NCBI GenBank assembly: GCA_015499985.1
Contig: JAAAUF010000235.1
Coordinates: 1 to 41,221, forward strand
Direction: 5' to 3'
Length of the DNA stretch: 41,221 nucleotides
From: Haplosporangium gracile
Taxonomy: Eukaryota > Mortierellomycota > Mortierellomycetes > Mortierellales > Mortierellaceae
The notes under the pieces are model-generated. The model was not told where the DNA came from and ran no database searches. It saw nothing but the letters and a program-made list of their open reading frames with translations. Of the stretch, positions 1 to 10,203 are shown in pieces. The translations under genes were made by a program, and so were the position numbers. Positions within the stretch are counted from its first letter, which is position 1. Each line of letters begins with the position of its first letter.

Positions 1-1997
1 TGTGGAGGCCGCCCAACTGACCCCTCCTGACTAGTGGCACCGGGAATATATTGTGGTCCTTGCATCCGGAGACTACTTGATGATTTTCGGGGCTCGACTT
101 GGCGCATTTCAGGACCGTTGGGTACCATCTGGCTCATATTGGTCATTTGAGACTCTCTGTAAGAGTATGGGCTGACATACGAGGAGAAATAAGGGTTTGC
201 GAGGTCCAGGACTGTCAGGTCGGATTCTGCGGACATGGAGCGGTGCACGTGATGTTGGGCTGGGTCATACTCCTTGAGGTTGTTGTTGTCGTTGTGACTG
301 GTGAATGGTGGCGGTGGAGGGATGAAGGAAGGTGGGAGTGGGTATCCTGGTGCGTACTGGACGTACCCAAGCTCTGATCCGTCCATGTCGTCTGTCGTGC
401 TGGTGGCAATGATATTTCCGACCTCCGGTTGTGCAATGTTGACAGATTTGCGGGCGTTTTGACGTCGTCGTCGGATAAACAGGATGATAAATATTGCAAG
501 GAGGATTAGTCCCCCAAGGACACCTCCAACAATGGCACCAACTGGTGTGTTGTTACTACTACTGCTCTTCCTTGAGGCAACGAGATTTTGACCACTCCAA
601 GTCCCGGCGACGGTGTCGAAGCTGTTAAAGTATGCGTTTGCTCCTGGGGGCGACGTGTAAGTGATGATTCTTTGGCTCAGCGCTGCGGCTGCCATGTTGT
701 CAGTGAATAGAGGTGAGAGACCAGTGTTGACGACTTCTTGAAGGGTGTAGGATTTGCCTGGTGTGATGGAGTAGATGACTGTCGAGAAACCATCCTTTGC
801 CTAATATTCGTGCAGAAAGGGAAGGAGTATGAGTGTTTGTTCATTATCGACTAACGTAGCATATATATCCCTGGCTTAAATAATAGACTTACTCTGTCCA
901 GGATATATCCAGTGGTTGACATTGTAACAGGGATCGCGTTCTTAGTAAGCACAATGTTGCTCATGTTGACTCGAATGCCCGGAGAAAGGGTCATGGGCGG
1001 GGTAGTATTAGTCGGGCTCGTAGCAGAGGTACCTGTGGTGTTATATGCAAGGGCCTCACCCAGCTTGTCAAAAACGATAGTATATCCCGTTGAGTTGATG
1101 CCAGTCGAGGGTGTGTAGGTTCCGAGAGCGAGTAATGGATCAGCGACAGGATAATGTGACAGATCAAACCTACACAGAAAGAAAAAAAAAGAAGGGCAAA
1201 GCAGGGGCGTTTTAGTTCCAATTGCTCAATGGATAAGAAAAAAGGAGGGTAGGAAGGAGGAGGGAGGAAGGAGGAGGGAGGAAGGAGGAGGGCCAAGGTG
1301 AGTCGTATAAGCATCTTTCAATCTGCGTATTCTTTTTGAGTGCAGAGCAGTTACCGGTTGAGGCTGCTTAAGTTGGTTCCTTCGAAAGGCTGGAGGTCAC
1401 TGGCCCATTGGGAATAACCGGGGGAGATGTAATTTGTCAAGACAGTGAACAAGTCGTAGTTTGTCATTTGACCTGACCACGCAAACAGCTTTGGGGATAC
1501 AAACGTAGTAGGCTGAACGCTGTAGTGTTCGGGGTCATCCACCTTCCCATCGAGGTAAGCTGTGGTATGCATCGTATTTGCCAGTCCGAATTGGATGATT
1601 TTTATCGGGCCTAGGAACGTCAGATATAGCGTGACAAGGCAAAAGGACGGAAGAAGAAGAGCAAGTTGTTAGAAAAAAGCGTTGAAGAGTGGTGCTGAAA
1701 AGTTGTTGTTTGAAAGAGCTTCACGAAAAAGAAATAAGGGGTTAGAGGGGAAAGTGAGTACGCACCATTTACCAGCTTTGAGGTGAAACAGGCCTTGGGG
1801 CAGTCAGAGCTCCAAGTGCCTTCTTTGTTGTATGTCGCGACATGGTTGACCTGGTTGTCAGAGATATTTGTCCCATAGAAGACGTCCAGATTGCCGCCAG
1901 TCGAGGAGCCGACGAGATAGAACGACTGCCTGTTTTCGTCCGCTGCAAGGCAGGCCCATTGATAACTGGGTACTGGCATTCGCAGTGTTGTCGCCAT
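1..1997 (-). CDS. Array copy 1: single-pass membrane protein, receptor-like; C-terminus outside window
   Basis: Function unknown. Four exons fit splice signals and phase: 1766-1997, 1355-1610, 893-1169 and 1-800 (open to the window edge). The start at 1997 gives an N-terminus as long as in the paralogues; a second ATG lies at 1979. Seen: the family start block (PVPSYQWACLAAD), a second conserved Cys in PKACFTSK, propeller-like strands (IIQFG, LFAWSG, LLALGTY, TVIYSITP, YFNSFDT..TWSG), and a TM helix at about residues 342-363 followed by RRRR. The tail carries GYVQYAPGY, a PPPPP run, SSYVSPYSYRES and GPQYIPGA, after which the window ends; paralogues stop 3-25 residues later. No signal peptide is visible. 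The upstream in-frame hydrophobic stretch is pyrimidine-rich leader without an ATG. Intron 2 holds a 14-bp tandem repeat. Gene reality is well supported by paralogy; function is not inferable. Confidence 0.85.
1251..1292. repeat. 14-bp polypurine tandem repeat, three perfect copies
   Basis: The unit AGGAAGGAGGAGGG occurs three times without mismatch, inside intron 2 of array copy 1. On the gene's sense strand it is a pure polypyrimidine stretch upstream of the acceptor at 1170. It could act as an extended polypyrimidine tract or as slippage-prone DNA. Confidence 0.9.
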
Positions 1998-2206
1998 TGT
2001 AATTAGAAGAGGTTGAGTGAGAGAGAAAGGAAGAGGAAAAAGGGTGAAGAGAAAATAAAAAGTACAGCAAGAAGAATGCTGTGGTGTGGCGCGTGTCAGA
2101 GGTGCGAACCGCAAAAAACAACAACAAGAGGTGGATGGGGGATGCTGAGAGGGGGATAAAGAAAAAGAAGAAAAAGTGCGGAAAAGATGTAGGGGGACTT
2201 ACATCT

Positions 2207-2213
2207 TTTTAAA
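2207..2213 (-). promoter_or_regulatory. TTTAAA-type TATA box of array copy 1
   Basis: TTTAAAAA on the minus strand about 210 nt upstream of the copy 1 ATG, followed by a C/T-rich leader. The same arrangement recurs in front of copies 3, 4, 5 and 7. Inferred from position and recurrence. Confidence 0.4.
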
Positions 2214-2214
2214 G

Positions 2215-3021
2215 GGACAATTGCTTACCTTTATTCCTTGCTGGCTGCTTGCCTTTTTATGATTCTAAGGCCAAGAGTGTGCCAAGGGTGCGTGGTTGGC
2301 AAGACAAAGGGGTGCTTGCTTTTGATCCCATCTGTCCAGTCAAGCCATATACAGCGCGTAGCAAAGGGATCAAGGGGGAAGAGAGGGTATGCGTGGACAG
2401 GGATGAGAGAATATGTGTGAGTAGGGATGAGAGGGAAGAAAAGCATAGGAGATTGTGTAGGAGGGGGGATGGACGACACATGCATAAGAACTGTTTTTAG
2501 GTCTGTGTATGCACTGCCACATACTGTAATCATCTTTTTTCTTTCTTTTTTCTCTCGTCCCGCTCTCTCAGGCTGTGTAGGACTGACGTGTTATGCGTGT
2601 GGGTCTCCTCTGTCTCCTTTTCCCATGGTGGTCATTCAATATTCACCTTATTTGCTCGGCTGTGAGAAGTACAGTGGTATGGCGGTAGTGACCTTACAAC
2701 TTTTTTGGAAATAGAAATGACAAAAGGACATGGACATGGTCTACAACATGCTATAATTTAGTCAGACAAGGCTGATGCTCGGTACCTGCTTATTACTTTA
2801 ATTTTATTTTGAGTTCAATGTCCTCTAGACCATGATGATTCTGTTTGTAGGTTCGACAAGTTTGCGTGGGGGTTGCGTTGTGGCTGGACCGATTGGGGGG
2901 CGCGTGGAGAACTGAACTGCGATGGAGGAATAGGCTGAGGTTGGTTTGTAAAATTAGGTGGTGATAAGAGAGGCGTTCATGTCGTCATTGCCGTTGTAAA
3001 AGTTCGAGTGTCCTGAATTGA
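2215..3021. other. Intergenic, copy 1 promoter side and copy 2 relic 3' side
   Basis: No gene supported. Several overlapping open frames at 2231-2714 share no motif with the array or with recognisable families, and their codon content is low complexity. Confidence 0.6.
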
Positions 3022-4030
3022 TCAAGGATGTTGTCGACTCGCTTCCTTTTCTTCCTCCTCCTCCCATTGGAAACAGGGTGTTGTTGGTGCTGTTGATGCT
3101 GTTGGATTTGGGAGAGTGGTGATTGCTGGGCTTGTTGTTGTTGCCTTCATCATTGTATGTGTTGCAAGTGTTATAGGTGTGTTGTTGCTGGATTTGTTGT
3201 GACTATTGTTGTTGTTACTGTAGTAGTTATTGCTGTTGTGATTGTCGTTGTTACTGTTAAAGTTGTGCGGCTGTGAAACTGCTGGCTGTAGATCTACCGC
3301 CTGAGAGACGTTCTTTTTTCGCAAGCGTCCGAGACACCTGCAGCAGTTACCGACGCAAACACCAAAGGACGTGGGGACAAAGTGACCGATCCCAATAATT
3401 CCAACGGACGCGATGACAGTAAGGACTGTGTTGAAAATCGTCCATCTTTTTCATTCTGGAGCAGGGATCCCCTCTCCGCTTCATGTCCCTGTCGTGGTGT
3501 CGAAGGCATTATGATGGGCGACTTGTCGGTAGAGAAAGAATAGGTGATGATTGATTTTTTCAGGACTGTCGCTGCCAATATAGTTTCTGGGGACGATAGG
3601 ACTTTGCCAGAGGCGGTGACCGGAGGATCATGAATGCTTCTTTTCGGGGAGTAATGAAGTAGATGGCTATGGTTTTGTTGTGTGACTAGAATTAGAGTAT
3701 GCGTGAGTAGGCGCCTTTCTTGGAATCTTTGTTTCTTCACGAGTTCTGCATGCAATAGAGCACCTGTAGGAAGTAACAGCGTGCCTTGTCCAAGAAGTAT
3801 CCGGTCCCCATCATCGACGCAGAGACGGCGTCCTTTGTGAGTTTAATCCCATTTGTATCCACGGTTTTGAGGTGACTGGAGGGGTATTAGGATAGTGATC
3901 CGGCGCAAGACATACGTCCTTGTAGGAGGGTGGCATGAAGTCTCCCATATTTGGACGTGTGGAATAGAGAGTATGTTGAAGAGAGGGGATTTCGATGGCA
4001 ATGGGGTTCTTGGATTGACAAGAAAGGGAT
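3022..4030 (-). pseudogene. Array copy 2: degraded membrane-protein gene (exons 3 and 4 recognisable)
   Basis: Aligned with the intact copies. An exon-3 relic ends near 3788 with NGIKLTKDAVS..GTGYFLDK, matching the family block before the third splice site; its start near 4015 (KNPIAIEIPSL) matches NPIDSDQALL of copy 5. The donor after DKA reads GCACGC instead of GT. Exon 4 then begins in one frame (NKTIAIYFITPRKEAF), continues in another (SSPETILAATVLKKSIITYS), and returns in a third with TIFNTV running directly into a TM-like segment (VIASVGIIGIGH) and RLRKKN. At least two frameshifts are therefore present. The tail is Asn/Ser-rich (GTT repeats, 3110-3260), unlike the Tyr-rich tails elsewhere. 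Exons 1 and 2 are not recognisable upstream. Confidence 0.7.
3105..3265 (-). repeat. AAC/AAT trinucleotide-rich tract coding poly-Asn in copy 2 relic
   Basis: Imperfect GTT/ATT triplets on the plus strand read as Asn-rich sequence on the minus strand. Triplet slippage probably expanded the tail of the dead copy 2. Confidence 0.6.
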
Positions 4031-5279
4031 ACGGGGAGCGGGATGGAAAGAGGGTGAGAAGGAAAGGATGAAAAGGGGCGAAAAAAGGAAAGGTGTTCGA
4101 TTAAACATTTACGAAAAAGAAGAGTGAGGGAGAGAGGGATTTGCTAACTCCTTATAAACCTAGGGAAAACGACGGTGAGAAGACAAGGGGCGCACAATGG
4201 CGAAAGAAAAGGAAAGCGAAAGAAGAGATCATAAAAGAAGTACTGTGAACAAACACAAGCGCACACGAGGATGGGCTCACAGTACACATCTAATTTATGC
4301 CAGGCGATGGTAAACAACAAACAACAGAATAGGGAGAGAGAACAGAGAGAGATTGTGCGAGAGAATAGAAAGAGCAGAGAACAGAGAACAGAGAACAGGG
4401 GACGAGTAAGAGAGCGCCGCGGAAAGAGGGCCCTCACGGAGTGTTTTTGGTGTATGTTTTTCTTGACGATGTGCAACCATCGATAGAAAAATGTAATTCT
4501 TTCAATTTCGAAAAAAAGGGAGGAGTAATATTGACACATTTTTAAATATCTATGGAGAATGGGATGGGATGGGTAGTCGAAGAAGGGAGTTAGCATGTTT
4601 ATTGCTTCCATTCCTGTTGTTTTTTGATTGTGTTTATCTTTATCTTTGTGTCTGTCTTCATTCGTTTCTACTGCCGCTTTTACTTCTTTTCTCTCACGAA
4701 TGGTCTAATCACGTTGAGCGAATGACAGCACAGTAGAAGGCTTTCAATTCGTGTTTACAGGAAATCCAGGTAATTCAACAACTAACTGACCTTCCCCTGA
4801 AAAGTTAGGGAGAGGTCATGGACCATTCCATGTGTCGAAAGACGCGAACGAAACGAAAAATCATTTGTAAGCAAAAAACGAAGTAAGGTGAGAAATTAAT
4901 ATAGGACCAATTGGAAATATAACACCAGCGACAGCCTATGTCGAGGACACCAATGGGAACAGAAGAGACGACGCGTGGCGACCCTAATGGAGCAAGGTTA
5001 GAACAAGATTGGTGGCAAGGGTTTATTTTACATCGTCGAAGGGAGGAGGGGAAAGCGGAAAGGTATGCTAGGAAATGATGAGAGATGATTGGGCTGATAG
5101 TCAGCATGCAGCACAGACTAAAGTTCAGGGAAGCTCGACGAAGGATTTATTAGACCGTTCATAGTTGCAATCCAATAAGGGGGTATAAAAAGAGTGGGCA
5201 ACGGGGACTTACTGATAAAGGGATTAATGACTGACGGGTAGCGAAGCCGCTGAGATAAGAGAGGTTAGTTTTCAGATAC
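4031..5279. other. Intergenic with a possible TM-exon fragment of an array copy
   Basis: No intact gene. A GA-rich plus-strand tract lies at 4330-4410 with three GAGAACA units. On the minus strand at about 4880-4975 one frame reads LVSST, a stop, then AVAGVIFPIGPILIS and SFFAYK, which loosely resembles the LVS..SSTP-TM-FF block of the array. Only about 30 residues can be compared, so this is a weak relic call. Confidence 0.3.
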
Positions 5280-5795
5280 CTAGGACTCGCCAGCTGGTGG
5301 GATATATTGAGGACTTTGAGGGACTAAAGTCTTGTTAGGTTTGGCATGGGAAGACTCGGAGGTACCTTGAGGATAAGTCGAGTCCCTGTAGGAAGAAGGA
5401 CTGACATATGGAGAACTGTACGCAGTCGTGCTCATAGGCGAGCCTACTGATTCGCTGACAGCAGTGCCAGCTGGCTGGAGCAACTTGTACGGCGTCGGTG
5501 TCAGTGTCTCGAAGCCTTGTTGGCTGACGGGAGAAGGCACAAAAGTGGGTGGTTGGTATCCTCCACTTCCTTGGTGGTCATAAGAAGCATAGCTTTGATC
5601 GGGTTGAGCGAGTGCTAGACTATACTGAACTTGCTGTCCTTGACTGTTGTGTTGACCAGGTTTGGATCGTACGGGATTTGATATGATTGGGCGAAGGGAT
5701 TTCGGGGCAAGGACGACCTGGATGAGCAAGACAACGGCGTACAACGAGAAAAAGAAAAGCTATCACAAGACAACAAAACAAGGACAGCTTGCGAG
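5280..5795 (-). pseudogene. Array relic: TM remnant and tail of a membrane-protein copy, frameshifted
   Basis: The minus strand encodes a recognisable family tail: VQYSLALAQPDQSY, YQPPTFVPSP, SSPYVSPSSYRDS and SPQYIPPAGES at a TAG stop at 5280. The TM-like segment (LFCCLVIAFLFLVVRRC) lies just upstream but in another frame, so a frameshift separates TM and tail near 5720-5740. No ectodomain exons are recognisable upstream. Either exons 1-3 were lost, or this tail once belonged to a rearranged neighbouring copy. The tail frame has no stop over about 150 codons, so decay may be recent. Confidence 0.7.
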
Positions 5796-6120
5796 CTGAG
5801 AATATCATGTCGGGATAGATAGACAGAGGGACGAGATACTCCGCCAGGATTCGACAGTGGAAAATAAGGTGTGGCCAACCAAGCGACAAAGAAGGACAAA
5901 AAAAAATATCAACAGTCGGAGCGTTTTTGGATGAGGGTCGAGGAAAGGGCGCTTTAGCGGCTGTGTTGATAAAGCAACAAACAACAAATACAGTAGAAAT
6001 ATCCCCAGAATGCGCGCTCATCCCCACTCGCATTTTACACATCCTTGTTCGGCCTGTCTGCGCCTGAACAGAATTATCTCATTCATTTACCTCATCTATC
6101 ACAGCTATTCCTACACCGCA

Positions 6121-6538
6121 ATGAAGCTCTCCAACATTATCCCAACCATTTCCGCACTCTTTGTTCTGTCGACAGTTGCTAGTGCGGACCCAGCCTCGAA
6201 CACAGCTGAAGCGTAAGTATCTTTGACGGAAGGCCAGTTCAAGGCATCAACCGCTGGGCTTGCTCCCATCAGCGCATATACATCTATGCAGCGAGCTTCT
6301 AGTTTTACAGAACAATAATTAGCTGCAAACGGGTGGAATAGCCGAACCGATGGTGGACGCAGTTTTTTTTTTTTACACTGCCGACGGCGCCTCTTATCGC
6401 GTATATGTCGATGGTGCCGATGGCCGTCATCTCTTTCCCGAAACCTTTTCAGGCCAGTGAGATATCCGCCTCACCTGCCCGGCTGCAACTCATGCCGTTT
6501 GGGTGACACTTGGTAGAGAAGAAACAGAAGCATCTTGA
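6121..6538 (+). pseudogene. Small secreted protein gene broken by two in-frame stops
   Basis: Exon 1 (6121-6212) encodes a clear signal peptide, MKLSNIIPTISALFVLSTVA, with probable cleavage after ASA. The donor GTAAGT at 6213 and the acceptor TATGCAG ending at 6291 join in phase to ELLVLQNNN, where TAG occurs (6320-6322). The same frame then continues with good coding character (YTADGASYRVYVDGADG, 6374-6424) to a TGA at 6458-6460, and again (RLTCPAATHAVWVTLG) to a final TGA at 6536-6538. One intron plus two in-frame stops suggest a decayed gene of about 110 codons. Alternatively, only a 40-residue peptide is made. The family is not recognised. It converges on the minus-strand gene ending at 6549. 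Confidence 0.55.
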
Positions 6539-6548
6539 GTTCAGAATA

Positions 6549-6950
6549 TTACATGGGAAGTTCTGACCGCACCAGCTCGTTAAAGGTTCTTTGCAACTCG
6601 CGAACTAGTTTTTGCGTGCTGATGAATTGCTGTTTGGTTAGGGGGCAGGAAACGAGTGACGACAGCCATTCGAGCCGAGGGATGCTTGAAGGGTCCTTGG
6701 TGAGAGTTTGGACGTGTGAGAGTTCTGAAATCTCCATGTGGATAGTTTTTCAATAATCCTCAAAGGCACTTTTGGGTCCTAGGTGTCTGTCGAAGCTATT
6801 GCAAGTAGACACAAGTGAACTAAACGGCTCACCATCACTCGCTCGAGTGATCAATCGAGATGTGGGCTCGCTGGCAGAGCCAGCAAGGAGTGGTAGGGCG
6901 GCCATAGTGGGCGCCAAGATGAGACAAGCAGCAAGGGGAATGAGCCTCAT
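6549..6950 (-). pseudogene. Small secreted protein ORF interrupted by one in-frame TGA
   Basis: Starts at the ATG at 6950 with a strong signal peptide (MRLIPLAACLILAPTMAALP) and no intron. The frame runs 66 codons to TGA (6750-6752), then stays open for a further 66 codons to TAA at 6549. The downstream part looks like helical, charged protein (QQFISTQKLVRELQRTF) and carries a second Cys (LVSCPL) that could pair with the first (STCNSF). The simplest reading is a ~133-residue secreted protein split by a nonsense mutation. A genuine 66-residue peptide or stop readthrough is possible. The family is unknown. Confidence 0.55.
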
Positions 6951-7796
6951 GGCGAGGGAGGATAGAGCTCGCGTCTAATTAAAGATAGATAGAACCCTTG
7001 GTCAGCCAGGAACCAGTGATATACTTTTGGGTGAAAAGTTACTTCAGAGCAGATTGGAAGTACCTAAGTGTGCGTGCGCAGGGGGTTAAGTAGTGGAAGT
7101 TGGTTGCGAAAGAGTTCTTTTTGGTGTTTTATGTCAAGAATCTGATGGGTGGGATCAGGCTATTGTTTTGTAAGAGGCAAGCACAGTTCTTTATACATGA
7201 AGAGATTCGGAGCAGTACGAGCTGTCATTCCCACAATGAGAGAAAATGCAGTTCTAATACGCATCATTCCATTGGTGTAATGGAGGACGGCTTGAAAACC
7301 CGGGGGAAAAGGAATCCAGGAGAGAAGTCAAGTGGGACTTCGCTATTCAATGTGGAGGTCCGGCTGAGGATATTATAGATGGGAAGAAAAGGTAAAGGGC
7401 AACACTATTTGGGCCTGGACGAAGGAGACTTGGAGCATCAATTGGATCGAGGCCAGCAAGCACGAAAGAAAGTAGTATAAGAAAACATACAGCTTTTTCT
7501 CTTGATCAATATGGCGTTCTTAAACGTCTATGTGATACTCTATTTCACGATATTCTCGTACATAATAGTTCTGCCTCTGCGGTGTGATCCCACCTTTGAT
7601 CCCTATTTGTCCTCTCTCAACACTGAGTGATCCTTGATCCTTTAAATTCAAGGCGTTATACCATACTTGACCCTTATACCTCTCTGTTGTCCCTTCTTTC
7701 ACACCGGTCAGCGATGTTCATGTCATGTTCGCTGAATATGTGTGTTGGGTCGAGATCGGGATCGGGATAACAAAAAAAGGTCGAGATACAAATACG
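6951..7796. other. Intergenic between secreted-protein ORF and copy 3 3' end
   Basis: No gene supported. It should contain the promoter of the minus-strand secreted ORF and downstream sequence of copy 3. Short frames at 7100-7378 and 7520-7702 have no recognisable features. Confidence 0.5.
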
Positions 7797-7802
7797 TTTA
7801 TT
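7797..7802 (-). terminator. AATAAA polyadenylation signal, array copy 3
   Basis: AATAAA on the minus strand about 75 nt beyond the copy 3 stop codon, a normal position for fungal 3' end formation. Confidence 0.5.
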
Positions 7803-7875
7803 TTCCATGGACGAATTCACGAGGAGAGATGAACAAGGGTATAAAACGCTAGGAGAGCGTGAGCTCACAAGACAA

Positions 7876-9879
7876 CTAATGGCCAACAATCGAGCTTGGG
7901 ACGACCTGAGGAGATCGAGCCTCAGATGCTGCGACGGGCGCGTTGGGCACAAACTGTGGACCCTGAGTACTCGACGATACCTTGGCGCGGACAGATTTAG
8001 GGCTCTCTGGTTGGAAAGAGTCCCTGTAAGACGCAGGGCTGATGTATGGCGAGCTGTGAACCACAGTAGGGCTGTACATGGAGGCATCCGTCGCGTCTGA
8101 ATGAGGCACTTTGTAAGAAGTATCGATATCGGCCGCTGGCGAGACCGGCTCTGGCTGGTACACTTTAAATGAGACATCGGCGTCCTGGTTGACGGGTGGT
8201 GGAGGAGGGATGAAATGAGATGGGTGTTGATATGCCTGCGCCTGCTCAAAAGGCACATATCCTTGGTCGTATTGAGGCTGAGCGTACTCTTGGTCGTATT
8301 GGACGTATCCTGGGTCGTAATGCTGGACGTATCCTTGCTCGGCGCCGCCGGTCTTGTTTGCTTCAGAGCCCGTCTGAGCAAGCTCGGCTGCATTGCTTGA
8401 TTTGGGGGCGCTCTGACGTCGGTGACGGACAAAGAAGAAAAGAGCGAGGGCAATGACGAGTAGCCCCCCAAGAACACCACCCACAATAGCCGCGATTGGG
8501 GTTGAGGATATTGAAGACGAAGGAGGAGGAGGAGCATCCACAGCAGGACCAGAGACCAACCCACTTCCTGACCAAGAACCACTGCTCAAATCAAAGACAT
8601 TGAAGTAGGCGATATTTTTGGTGACTGAGTAGGTGAGGATCTGATTGTTGAGGGCGGAGGCGGCCATGTTGTTGGTGAATGGAAGGGAATCACCAGTCTT
8701 GTAGACGCGGTTCAACGTAGACGAAGCACCTGGGTTGATGGAGTAGACGACCGTCGTGCCATTGGATGCCTGGGAAAAGGAAGCGAGAAAAAAAAAGAGC
8801 GAACTCATGTTGGCTACATGTCTATGTGTTCGTCGTGTCGACATGGAGAACGGAACTTGAATTACCTTGTCGAGTATATACGCCGTGTTGCCCATAGTAA
8901 CTGGAATAGCACCCTCTGTCAGAGATATCCCATTCATGTTGACGTTCACCGGAGTACCAAGAGCAACTGCGGACACAGTGCTGTTCATATCTGCCAAGAG
9001 ACTGCCCTCGGTAGAGAAGATCTGTCCCCCATTACTCTTGTCAAAAACAATCGTGAATCCTGTAGCTGTGCTGCCAGCATACTCTTCGTACGTTCCGAGA
9101 GAGAGCAATGCATCCCAAGGAGCGATAGGATGGTTTCCTATATTGTAGCTATCATCATTAAAGCACACAATTCGCGTTTCAGTTTAACACGTCCATAAAC
9201 GATGTTTACCCAGCTACAGCGATGTTGCTGAATATTCAACATTATCTTTCATTGCTGGACGCTTACTCGAGCAGAGTTGGCCCATTTTCTTGGAAATTGA
9301 GACGAAGACCCGCCCACGAACCGGGTCTGCCGGTCACCGTATCCGTATCGTTCGCCACGACAGTGAACGTGTCAAAGCCTTGGAGCTTGCCGCTCCAGCT
9401 GAAGAGTTTGGGAGACATGAAACCAGTGTTGTGGAATGAGGTCGCAGCGGAGACAATGTTGCTAGTTTGTGCAAGGGCGATGTACGTGGATCCAGATCCG
9501 AATTGGATGATGTTGACTCCACTTTGAAGGGAAGAGAGAGATGCGGTAAGCAACATTTGTGTGTGAGTAGTTGATAACGAAAAACAATGTTTCTCTTGGT
9601 CCAGCATATGCATTTTTTTTTGTTCTAGCTTATAAGTACTTACGGATTGGCGGATGTTGAGAAAGGGTAGATGTAGCACAGTTTGGCGGCGTTGGGGGTC
9701 CAAGCAGACTGATCGCTCGTGTTCGCAACACGAGTGTATGTGGTGGAATCCGGGTTGTTGATGTAGTTGACCTCAAGGGATCCAGGAGAGGTGGAGCCAA
9801 CGAGGTAGAAGGATGGCACAGCGCTCGAGCTGTCGGTGGCGAGACAAGCCTGGTTGTAGACGGGGATTCCTGAGGACAT
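7876..9879 (-). CDS. Array copy 3: intact single-pass membrane protein, receptor-like
   Basis: Four exons: 9644-9879, 9267-9521, 8866-9148, 7876-8769; 555 residues, all phases consistent. The ATG at 9879 has an in-frame TGA 12 nt upstream, so no leader peptide precedes it. Residues 1-345 form the ectodomain-like part: IPVYNQACLATD, second Cys in AKLCYIYP, IIQFGSGSTYIALAQT, PKLFSWSG, LLSLGTY, TIVFDKS, VTMGNTAYILDK, TVVYSINP, FNVFD..SWSGSGLV. A TM helix lies at about 350-371 with VRHRR after it. The tail has Tyr repeats (8255-8331), IPPPPP, SSPYISPASYRDS and a C-terminal GPQFVPNAP. The strand pattern resembles kelch/galactose-oxidase propeller blades, but this is inference. The third intron (96 nt) has no stop in frame. 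Function unknown; a cell-surface or endomembrane receptor is possible. Confidence 0.88.
8255..8331 (-). repeat. Tyr-rich coding repeat in tail of copy 3
   Basis: Imperfect units of about 21-27 nt encode GYVQHYDP, GYVQYDQE, YAQPQYDQ and GYVPF. Related repeats occur in copy 5 and, contracted, in copy 4. Confidence 0.75.
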
Positions 9880-10009
9880 TTTTGTGTGTCACAAGGCGCA
9901 AGGGAAAAAGATTTTATTGCCAGTTGAGGAAAAGGCGCGATCGGTGATCTGTAAGGGAAGGAGAAAAAGTGAGCACGCGAGCTGCAATTTGGTAGAGGGG
10001 AAGGGTGCG

Positions 10010-10036
10010 TTGATGCAGTTGGTGCAGTTGGTGCAG
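10010..10036. repeat. 9-bp tandem repeat (TTGGTGCAG) in copy 3 leader
   Basis: Three units of TTGRTGCAG in tandem; the first unit differs by one base. They lie about 140 nt upstream of the copy 3 ATG in the presumed 5' leader. Confidence 0.85.
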
Positions 10037-10193
10037 TTGGGGTGAGAAGTGAGGGATGTGTGAGAAAGAGAGGACGATGAAGGAGATGGAGAAGAGGGTG
10101 TAGAAAAGAGTAGTAGAGGAGGGAGGTGAGGAAAGAGCAGAGGGAGGAACAAGGAAGAAAAGTGAGAGAAGAATGTAGGGGACCCCCCCTCTG

Positions 10194-10203
10194 CTTAAAT
10201 ATG
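10194..10203 (-). promoter_or_regulatory. TATA-like box of array copy 3
   Basis: CATATTTAAG on the minus strand, about 318 nt upstream of the copy 3 ATG. It is followed by GGTCCCCTACAT, a motif also seen as AGTCCCCCTACAT just after the box of copy 1. Confidence 0.45.

Noticed and set aside
1251..1292. Regular short repeats as a CRISPR-like array
   Set aside because: Contiguous 14-bp units without spacers in a eukaryotic intron; a simple tandem repeat.
1998..2114. Hydrophobic in-frame extension upstream of copy 1 that looks like a signal peptide
   Set aside because: It has no ATG (it would start at TTG), is pure pyrimidine-rich leader sequence, and is not conserved upstream of the other copies.
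4271..4486. Plus-strand frame rich in Arg/Glu
   Set aside because: It arises from GA-rich simple sequence with GAGAACA repeats, not from a coding pattern.
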